DNA of 64,000 nt from UBA4644 sp964541085. Lineage in GTDB: Bacteria; Bacillota; Clostridia; Oscillospirales; Butyricicoccaceae. Below, in pieces: positions 58,445 to 64,000 of this stretch; position 1 is the first letter of the stretch; each line of letters opens with the position of its first letter. The DNA is taken from the NCBI GenBank assembly GCA_964541085.1, contig CAZIPA010000004.1:1-64000 (forward strand), read 5' to 3'. The notes under the pieces are model-generated. The model ran no database searches. It saw only the letters and a list, made by a program, of their open reading frames with translations, and was not told where the DNA came from. Both the position numbers and the translations under genes were made by a program.

Positions 58445-59509
58445 GTGAAAAAAGTGTGGAAAATTGTTGTGGCAGTGCTGATTGCCGTGTTCTGTCTTGT
58501 GGTCAGCTATGTGCTGTATGTGCTGATGAATACGGACCGGATTGCGGATTCTCTGGAGCTGGAGGTGCGCAGCGGCGGACAGACCCAGCTGGAGCTGGGA
58601 ACGGTCTGCACGGCTGTGACCTATAATCTGGGCTTTGGTGCCTATCTGCCCGATTACAGCTTTTTCATGGACGGCGGCACGGAATCCCGCTGTGCCAGTG
58701 CGGAGAGTGCGGCTGACACCATTCGCGATGCGGCGGCGCTGGCGCTGGAGCAGCAGCCCCAGCTGGTGCTGCTGCAGGAGGTGGACACCTATGCCACCCG
58801 CAGCTGGCATGTGGATCAGCTGGCGCTGGTGGACGAGGCCTTTTCCGGCTATGACCGGGTGTTTGCCTGCAATTATCACAGCGCTTATCTGTTTTATCCC
58901 TTTCACCAGCCCATCGGCGCCTCCAATTCCGGCATTGTAACCCTGTCCGGCTTCCCGGTGAAATCGGCCCTGCGGCGCAGTCTGCCGGTGGAAAACGGAC
59001 TGGGACAGCTGCTGGATCTGGATCGGTGCTATTCCATCAGCCGCATTCCCATTTCGGACGGACGGGAGCTGGCGGTGTTCAATGTGCATCTTTCTGCCTA
59101 CAGCAACGATGAGGCCGTGCTGGAGGGACAGATTCGGATGCTGATGGGCGATCTGGAAAAGGAGGTACGGGCGGGAAACCCGGTGCTGTGCGGCGGCGAT
59201 TTCAACCACGATCTGCGGAAAACCGACGATTCCGGCGAAGCCTACAGCTGGACCCATTATTTCCCCCGGGAGAGTCTGCCGGAGGGCGTGCATTTTGCCT
59301 ATGACCTGCTTTCTCCGGAGGAACAGGCGACGCAGGCGGATTCCTGCCGGGCGGCCTCGGAGGCCTATGACCCGGAGACGGCCTTTACGGTGCTGCTGGA
59401 CGGCTTTCTGCTGTCCGACGATCTGGAGCTGCTGGAGTATGAGACGGTGTTCACCGGCTACCGCTTTTCTGATCATGACCCGGTGCGCCTGACCTTCCGC
59501 CTGCGCTGA
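58445..59509 (+). CDS. Membrane-anchored endonuclease/exonuclease/phosphatase family protein
   Basis: 354 residues. The N-terminal membrane span is at about 5-27 (VWKIVVAVLIAVFCLVVSYVLYVL). The EEP-fold domain has TYNLGFGAY, the metal Glu in LLQEVDTYATR (about 112-122), ISDGRELAVFNVHLSAYSND, GGDFNHDL and the C-terminal His in FSDHDPVRLTF. All catalytic elements are visible. It probably acts outside the membrane as a phosphodiesterase or sphingomyelinase-like phosphatase. The start GTG 58445 follows GGAGGGTGATCCC; the in-frame ATG 58412 overlaps the promoter area (TATGAT). A terminator follows at 59541. Confidence 0.88.
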   Translation: MKKVWKIVVAVLIAVFCLVVSYVLYVLMNTDRIADSLELEVRSGGQTQLELGTVCTAVTYNLGFGAYLPDYSFFMDGGTESRCASAESAADTIRDAAALALEQQPQLVLLQEVDTYATRSWHVDQLALVDEAFSGYDRVFACNYHSAYLFYPFHQPIGASNSGIVTLSGFPVKSALRRSLPVENGLGQLLDLDRCYSISRIPISDGRELAVFNVHLSAYSNDEAVLEGQIRMLMGDLEKEVRAGNPVLCGGDFNHDLRKTDDSGEAYSWTHYFPRESLPEGVHFAYDLLSPEEQATQADSCRAASEAYDPETAFTVLLDGFLLSDDLELLEYETVFTGYRFSDHDPVRLTFRLR

Positions 59510-59540
59510 GCGCATCTATGAAATTAGCTCGAATCAGAAC

Positions 59541-59576
59541 ACAGACATGACTTCGGCCATGTCTGTTTCTTTTTTG
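59541..59576 (+). terminator. Terminator of the EEP-family gene
   Basis: ACAGACATG (59541-59549) pairs with CATGTCTGT (59558-59566), followed by TTCTTTTTTG. Confidence 0.85.
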
Positions 59577-59602
59577 TGTCGCTGTCAAGAGACGGTGCGT
59601 CC

Positions 59603-59701
59603 ATGGACATTTCCACGCAAAGGCTCTATAACATAGAGCAAACCCTCTGCCGCGCCGGTGCATATGCTGTAGGGAAGGCCGATGCGGAGAGGGGAACATA
59701 A
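59603..59701 (+). CDS. Putative 32-aa peptide upstream of the holin
   Basis: ATG 59603 opens a 32-codon frame that ends at TAA 59701, 17 bp before the holin ATG. The peptide MDISTQRLYNIEQTL continues with CRAGAYAVGKADAERGT. It looks protein-like (amphipathic helix, one Cys) and short peptides often precede holins in phage-derived cassettes. The ribosome site is weak (GACGGTG), so expression is uncertain. Confidence 0.4.
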   Translation: MDISTQRLYNIEQTLCRAGAYAVGKADAERGT

Positions 59702-59718
59702 CAGAAAGGAGCGAAACC

Positions 59719-60195
59719 ATGAAAGAAAAACTCTGCGCGATTTTCGGCATCATCGGCGGACTGATCTCCTCCCTTTTCGGCGGCTGGAGCGGTTCGCTGA
59801 CCACACTGGTCATCTTTATGGCGGTGGACTATATTTCCGGGCTGGTGGTGGCTGGGGTGTTCCACAAAAGCAAAAAAAGCCACTCCGGCGCACTGAGCAG
59901 CATTGCAGGCTGGAAAGGCCTGTGCCGGAAATGTATGTCCCTGCTGTTTGTGCTGGTGGGTTATCGGCTGGATCTGGTGCTGGGCACGGGCTATATCCGG
60001 GATGCGCTGGTGATCGGCTTTGTGTCTAACGAGCTGATTTCCATTGTGGAAAATGCGGGCCTGATGGGCTTGCCGCTGCCCGGTGTGGTGCAGCAGGCCA
60101 TTGAGCTGCTGCGGGGCAAATCCGGCGAGGATGACCCGGCAGAAGAGCCCGAAACACCCGAGGAGGAAGAAACGGAGGACACGGATGCAGGTTAA
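59719..60195 (+). CDS. Phage holin family protein (Holin_4/Cph1-like)
   Basis: 158 residues with the holin pattern: GIIGGLISSLFGGWSGSLTTLVIFMAVDYISGLVV, then a basic loop KSKKSHSGALSS, then GWKGLCRKCMSLLFVLVGYRLDLVLG and FVSNELISIVENAGLMGLPLP. Residues to about 132 match the family length. An acidic tail (EEPETPEEEETEDTDAG) is added. It should form membrane pores that release a cell-wall hydrolase, which is encoded next (11-bp overlap). AGAAAGGAGCG precedes the ATG. No other phage gene is nearby, so it is a domesticated cassette rather than a prophage. Confidence 0.85.
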   Translation: MKEKLCAIFGIIGGLISSLFGGWSGSLTTLVIFMAVDYISGLVVAGVFHKSKKSHSGALSSIAGWKGLCRKCMSLLFVLVGYRLDLVLGTGYIRDALVIGFVSNELISIVENAGLMGLPLPGVVQQAIELLRGKSGEDDPAEEPETPEEEETEDTDAG

Positions 60196-60939
60196 ATGTA
60201 CGAAAAAAACCGCTGTCTACACGGCGGCGGGCAAGCTGGAATCCGGGCGCTATATTGCCCCGGGCGATGTGTGCCAGCTGGAGACGGCCGTCACGGCGGC
60301 GCTGCTGCTGCCCATCACCTATCCGGCGGGCAAGACCCAGCGCCGGGCCTATATCCGGGATTTGGGAAATTTTCTCCCGGCGTAGTTTCGTACCGGCAGC
60401 GGGACTACGCCAAAACCCCCTATCCCTCCACCGGCCATCCATCTGCAACGGTTGCAACTGGCGGCTGCGGCCCTACGGCACTGGCTATGGTGGTGGAAAA
60501 TCTGCTGGGGCAGCATCTCACGCCCCCGGAGGCTGCGGCCTTTGCGCTGAAATGCGGAGCACGGGCCAGCAGCGGCACGAATATGCACCGGCTGGCGGCG
60601 CTGGCTGCCATGCGCTGGGATATGACCGTGACGGAAACCAGTAATTTGCAGGCGCTGCTGTCGGCGCTGAAAAACGGTGCTATGGCCATCTGCAATGTCT
60701 CCGGCAACCGCACCGGGCACAAGGGCATTTTCTCCACCGGCGGGCACTATATCGTGGCCATTGCCGGCGATGAGGATTGCGTGCAGATACTCGACCCGGG
60801 AATGTATCCCGGCAAGTTCCGGGCAGACTACCGGGCGGAGGCCGTTACCCAGCTGGGCGAGGTACTTCTGTGCGCCCCGGAGACGCTGGAGCAGGATTGC
60901 CTTGGCCGAAACCCACGATATTATATTTTCCAGAAATAG
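60185..60939 (+). CDS. SH3-like / C39-family peptidase, reading frame broken near 60370
   Basis: ATG 60185 opens a 66-codon frame (KTAVYTAAGKLESGRYIAPG, RRAYIRDLGNF) resembling an SH3-type cell-wall domain, ending TAG 60385. The next frame, with no start codon of its own before the catalytic motif, continues as SPGVVSYRQRDYAK and then GGCGPTALAMVVENLLG (catalytic Cys), STGGHYIVAIAGDED (catalytic His), QILDPGMYPGK (Asp) and a stop at 60939. Inserting one T in the run at about 60368-60371 joins them into one protein of about 251 residues. This is either a sequencing error, a pseudogene or a slippage site. The likely role is peptidoglycan or peptide cleavage together with the holin. Confidence 0.65.
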
Positions 60940-60940
60940 C

Positions 60941-60986
60941 GAAAACACCCGAGGATGGCGATGAAAGCCCCTCGGGTGCTTTTTCT
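60941..60986. terminator. Bidirectional terminator between the C39 gene and phoR
   Basis: CACCCGAGG (60946-60954) pairs with CCTCGGGTG (60970-60978), followed by CTTTTTCTTG. The minus side runs into GTTTTCGC. Confidence 0.8.
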
Positions 60987-60988
60987 TG

Positions 60989-62665
60989 TCAGATGGAGGG
61001 AGGAGCGTGCTCCTGCCCGGACTCCCGGGGAAAGAACACCTGCACGGTGGTTCCCTGCCCCTCGGTGCTTTCCAGCCGGAGCTTCGCCCCCAGATCGGCA
61101 CAGGCGTGCTTTACGATGGACAGGCCCAGACCGGTGCCGCCGATGGCCCGGGAGTGACTTTTGTCCACCCGATAAAACCGCTCAAAGACCCGGCTCTGCT
61201 GAGCCGGAGGGATGCCGATGCCGGTATCCGCCACGGTGAGTGTGCCGTCCTCCGTTACCGTGATGGTCACGCTGCCGCCCGCCACATTGTATTTGATGGC
61301 GTTTTCTGCCAGATTGCGCACAATCTCATGGACCAGCCGGGGCTCACCCCAGACGGTACAGGGCCGGAGAGAAAGGGTCAGAGACACTTGAACCTGTGCG
61401 GCCTGTTCCTGAAGCTCCGCCGCCACCGCACGGGCAGCATCGTCCAGCGATACCGCTTCCCGGGGCAGTTCTGCCCCCTCATCCAGCTGAGAAAGCCGCA
61501 GAATGTCTTCAATCAGCGACAGCAGCCGTGCCGCCTCACCGTGGATATGTCCGGCAAAGCGGGGAAGATCCTCCGGGCGTACCATGCCGTTTTCGATCAT
61601 TTCCGAGCTGCCCAGAATGGCCGTCAGCGGCGTTTTCAGCTCGTGGGAAACATTGGCGGTAAACTCCCGGCGGGCACGCTCTCCGTTGGCCCGTTCCGTC
61701 ACATCAAACAGCAGCAGCACCAGCCCGGCGGTCTTGCCCTCCCACAAAATGCGGCTGACATCCAGCTGATAAATGCGGCCGTTCCGCTGGAGTGACAGCT
61801 CATCATGACCCGTTTGCAGGGCACGGTGGAGGGCATCGCTGATTTCCGGACTGCGCTCCACCGTGAGAAAATCCTGACCCTCCACATCCCCCTCGGGATG
61901 AAACAGCCGGGCTGCCGCCGGATTCATGCTGAGAATGCTGCCTTCCCGATTCAGCAGCACCAGCCCCTCGTTCATGCTGGCGGTGATCTGGGAAAATTCC
62001 TCCTGCCGTTGCCGCAGCTGGGCCAGCTGGGCGTCGATCTGGCTGCGCTGGCGACTGATGCGCTTCAGCAGCGGCGCAAGCTCATCATAGGTCTGATTGT
62101 CCAGAGGATGATCCAGATCCAGCGTATTCAGCGGCTCCACAATGCGTCTGGAAAGACGGCTTGCCAGCAGAAAGGCCAGAACCAGTGCCGCCAGCAGCAC
62201 CGCACAGATGGGTGGAAGCATCCCCACCACCAGCACCGCCATGGAGGCATGACTGACGGAAATACGCAGCACCGAGCCATCGGACAGGCGGCGGGCACAA
62301 TAGATGGTCTTTTCCAGCAGCGTGCTGGAATAGCGGCTGCTGGTGCCTTCGCCGGAGGAAAGGGCCTCTTGCACCTCTTCCCGATCACCGTGATTTTCCA
62401 TGGTGCTCCGGTCGGCCTGACCGTCATACAGCACAGAGCCGTCCGGGGCGATCCAGGTGAGACGGCTGCTGCCCTTGTCCGATTGCGGGAAAAAATCCAT
62501 ACCGGCGCTCTCTACCCCCGCCGCCGCCAGCGAAAGCTCCTGCGCCAGCTGCTGCTCCTGCACATTGCCGAAATATTCATAGAGACACCCCAGAATCAAA
62601 AGCAGACTGGCCAGCAAGACGCTCACCATCGCCGTCATCATGGAGCGAAAGATTTTTTCCGTCAT
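60989..62665 (-). CDS. phoR: Phosphate-type sensor histidine kinase PhoR
   Basis: 558 residues. TM1 is at about 10-30, an extracytoplasmic sensor at about 31-155 (AGVESAGMDFFPQSDKG, DGQADRSTMENHGD), TM2 at about 160-185 (LVVGMLPPICAVLLAALVLAFLLA). Then come a HAMP-like helix, a PAS domain (ITASMNEGLVLLNREGSILSMNPAAARLF), the phosphoacceptor His in FTANVSHELKTPL, and ATPase boxes RNLAENAIKYNV, DTGIGIPP and GTGLGLSIVKH. It is PhoR-like because it is encoded after a PhoB-type regulator and phoU. ATG 62665 overlaps the regulator stop (ATGA). Distal in the operon, so it is coupled to phoP. Confidence 0.88.
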   Translation of the reverse strand: MTEKIFRSMMTAMVSVLLASLLLILGCLYEYFGNVQEQQLAQELSLAAAGVESAGMDFFPQSDKGSSRLTWIAPDGSVLYDGQADRSTMENHGDREEVQEALSSGEGTSSRYSSTLLEKTIYCARRLSDGSVLRISVSHASMAVLVVGMLPPICAVLLAALVLAFLLASRLSRRIVEPLNTLDLDHPLDNQTYDELAPLLKRISRQRSQIDAQLAQLRQRQEEFSQITASMNEGLVLLNREGSILSMNPAAARLFHPEGDVEGQDFLTVERSPEISDALHRALQTGHDELSLQRNGRIYQLDVSRILWEGKTAGLVLLLFDVTERANGERARREFTANVSHELKTPLTAILGSSEMIENGMVRPEDLPRFAGHIHGEAARLLSLIEDILRLSQLDEGAELPREAVSLDDAARAVAAELQEQAAQVQVSLTLSLRPCTVWGEPRLVHEIVRNLAENAIKYNVAGGSVTITVTEDGTLTVADTGIGIPPAQQSRVFERFYRVDKSHSRAIGGTGLGLSIVKHACADLGAKLRLESTEGQGTTVQVFFPRESGQEHAPPSI

Positions 62666-63345
62666 ACCTGCTCCTCCAGCCGATAGCCCACATTGCGCAC
62701 CGTTTCGATATACTTTCCATAATCCCCCAGCTTTTGCCGCAGGGTGCGGATGTGCATATCCAGCGTGCGGGTCTCCCCGGCGTAATTTTCGCCCCACACC
62801 TGAGCAAACAGCTGCTCCCGGGTAAAGGCTGTGCCGGGATGGGAGAGAAACAGCTGCAACAGCGAAAACTCCTTATAGGTGAGCTGCACCCGCACCCCGT
62901 CTGCGGTGACGGTGTGGGCCTCCGGATTCAGGGTCAGACCCCGAAACCGCAGCAGCCGTGGGCCGCCCGTTCCCTGACAGCGCCGCAGCACCGCACGGAT
63001 GCGGGAAATCAGCTCCATCACTCCAAAGGGCTTGACCACATAATCGTCCGCGCCCAGCTCCAGACTTTGAATCTTGTCATATTCCGTGCCCTTTGCCGTA
63101 GCCATAATCACGGGAAGATCGGCAAAACGGGCATCCTCCCGCAGTCTGCGCAGCAGCTCCACGCCGTCCATACCGGGCAGCATCACATCCAGCACCAGCA
63201 GCTCCGGCCGCTGATCGGGCTGGGATTGCAGGGCCTCCCAGCAGTCCAGCCCATCTGCAAAGCCACGGGAAGCAAACCCTGCGGTTTGCAGGGCATACAG
63301 CTCGATATCCCGGATGGCCCCATCGTCCTCCACACACCAGATCAT
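62662..63345 (-). CDS. phoP: Phosphate-type response regulator PhoP/PhoB
   Basis: 227 residues, OmpR family. The receiver domain has VEDDGAI, phosphoacceptor Asp in LLVLDVMLPGMDG (about 52), MATAKGTEYDKI and the Lys in DDYVVKPFG. The winged-helix domain has VQLTYKEFSLLQLFLSHPGTAFTREQLFAQVWG, TLDMHIRTLRQKL and VRNVGYRLE. It follows phoU by a 4-bp overlap and is followed by phoR with a 4-bp overlap. Genome context supports phosphate-starvation regulation, though the pst genes are outside the window. The order phoU-phoP-phoR on one strand is consistent with a Pho operon. Confidence 0.9.
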   Translation of the reverse strand: MIWCVEDDGAIRDIELYALQTAGFASRGFADGLDCWEALQSQPDQRPELLVLDVMLPGMDGVELLRRLREDARFADLPVIMATAKGTEYDKIQSLELGADDYVVKPFGVMELISRIRAVLRRCQGTGGPRLLRFRGLTLNPEAHTVTADGVRVQLTYKEFSLLQLFLSHPGTAFTREQLFAQVWGENYAGETRTLDMHIRTLRQKLGDYGKYIETVRNVGYRLEEQV

Positions 63346-63998
63346 TCTGCATCCTCCTCACTTTTATGAACGCCGGTGACGGCAAAAATGACCCACTCGG
63401 CCAGATTGGTGGCATGATCTCCGATGCGCTCCAGATATTTTGCGATCATCAGCAGATCCAGCGCCGCCTCGCCCTGTCCGGGGTCCCGGGCGATTCTGTG
63501 AATCAGCTGCTCTTTGACGGAGAGAAAGGCATTGTCCACCCCATCGTCCTGCGCTATCACCGATTCTGCCAGCGGCACATCGCCCCGCACATAGGCATCC
63601 ACGCTGCCGGATACCATGTGAATCACGGCCTCGGCCATGCTCTTCAGCAGCGGCTGCATCCCCAGAGACTGCCCATCCAGAAAGCCCACGATCTCCGCAA
63701 TATCCTCTGCCTGATCGCCGATGCGCTCCATATCGGTAATCATCTTCAGCGCCGCCGAAATCTGCCGCAGATCCCGGGCCACCGGCTGCTGCTGCAACAA
63801 AAGGCGCAGACAGAGGGCTTCAATGTCCCGCTCCTTCCGGTCGATGGCTCTGTCCCGGGGCGCAACGCTGGCCGCCAGCTGGGGATTTTCTTCCGTCAGC
63901 GCAGAAAAGGCCAGGGCAATGACCTCCTCACACAGAGCGCCCATTTCAATCATTTCATGATGCAGCTGCTCCAGCTGCCGGTCAAAACGGCTTCTCAT
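63342..63998 (-). CDS. phoU: Phosphate signalling protein PhoU
   Basis: A 218-residue all-helical protein with two PhoU repeats. Repeat one is at about 1-105 (FDRQLEQLHHEMIEMGALCEEVIALAF and the metal-binding motif EKRD-like RDLRQISAALKMITDMERIGDQAEDIAE). Repeat two is at about 115-205, with the matching LLMIAKYLERIGDHATNLAEWVIF. The paired (D/E)RIGD-A motifs bind iron or zinc. It links the Pst transporter to PhoR and limits phosphate uptake. The ATG at 63998 is complete at the window edge. First gene of phoU-phoP-phoR; probably preceded by pst genes to the right of the window. Confidence 0.95.
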   Translation of the reverse strand: MRSRFDRQLEQLHHEMIEMGALCEEVIALAFSALTEENPQLAASVAPRDRAIDRKERDIEALCLRLLLQQQPVARDLRQISAALKMITDMERIGDQAEDIAEIVGFLDGQSLGMQPLLKSMAEAVIHMVSGSVDAYVRGDVPLAESVIAQDDGVDNAFLSVKEQLIHRIARDPGQGEAALDLLMIAKYLERIGDHATNLAEWVIFAVTGVHKSEEDAE

Positions 63999-64000
63999 CA

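Noticed and set aside
60196..60384. ATG 60196 as start of the C39 peptidase frame
   Set aside because: The first 60 codons would be an out-of-frame reading of the SH3-like domain, with a composition unlike protein and no ribosome site.

Overview
The window looks like a chromosomal segment of a Gram-positive anaerobe of the class Clostridia, most likely the Oscillospirales/Oscillospiraceae. The reasons are moderately high G+C genes with strong GGAGG ribosome sites, a CIRCE-controlled groESL operon, a type III glutamine synthetase, a DUF1836 protein, long-form HPF, a phoU-phoP-phoR cluster, ECF-type vitamin transport and no outer-membrane genes. This placement rests on gene content, not on a marker-gene tree. 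No rRNA, transposase, integrase or CRISPR array is visible.

Layout. 1-11.2 kb: the tail of a truncated gene, tRNA-Leu(UAG), an unknown protein, a small XRE regulator, a duplicated-domain lipoprotein, deoC, hpf with a candidate divergent small RNA, an ECF sigma/anti-sigma pair, an operon of ECF S-component / methyltransferase / frameshifted CsoR-like repressor / ZIP transporter, degV, DUF1836, yebC and a 38-residue peptide gene. 11.2-16.4 kb: a TetR-controlled MMPL efflux operon with a secreted heptad-repeat partner and an HdeD-like protein. 16.4-19.9 kb: a two-component system in one operon with two membrane proteins; a second small membrane protein upstream is a paralogue of one of them.

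20.1-42.9 kb: a long, nearly gapless, one-direction surface-polysaccharide locus of 23 genes and one gene remnant. It starts with a priming sugar-phosphate transferase behind a good promoter. It carries GT4 and GT2 glycosyltransferases, an EpsG-like polymerase, a Stealth phosphotransferase, LicD, an acyltransferase, a pyruvyl transferase, and a Wzm/Wzt-type ABC exporter whose ATPase has a C-terminal substrate-recognition domain. Two sub-modules are unusual. One is an aldolase, a D-2-hydroxyacid dehydrogenase and an asparagine-synthase-like protein. The other is LicD, a HAD phosphatase, a nucleotidyltransferase and an Asp/Glu racemase. Together they suggest decoration with small acid or amino-acid-derived groups. 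The middle and distal parts are visibly richer in A+T than the flanks, consistent with horizontal exchange. The locus ends in a 28-codon glycosyltransferase remnant whose stop overlaps the start of a membrane metallophosphoesterase.

43-64 kb: mostly housekeeping genes. These are a nucleotidyltransferase, folD, a DivIVA-like coiled-coil protein, a stand-alone E2-type acyltransferase domain, glnN, a beta-CASP nuclease, two divergently transcribed alanine racemase paralogues, groES-groEL, an HTH membrane protein, an EEP-family phosphatase, a small phage-lysis-like cassette (32-aa peptide, holin, frameshifted SH3-C39 peptidase) and the phosphate regulators phoR, phoP and phoU.

The observations most worth following are the LicD/nucleotidyltransferase/phosphatase/racemase module, the structured RNA that diverges from hpf using a near-copy of the hpf promoter, two genes whose reading frames are broken at homopolymer runs, and the glycosyltransferase remnant that couples the capsule operon to the phosphoesterase.
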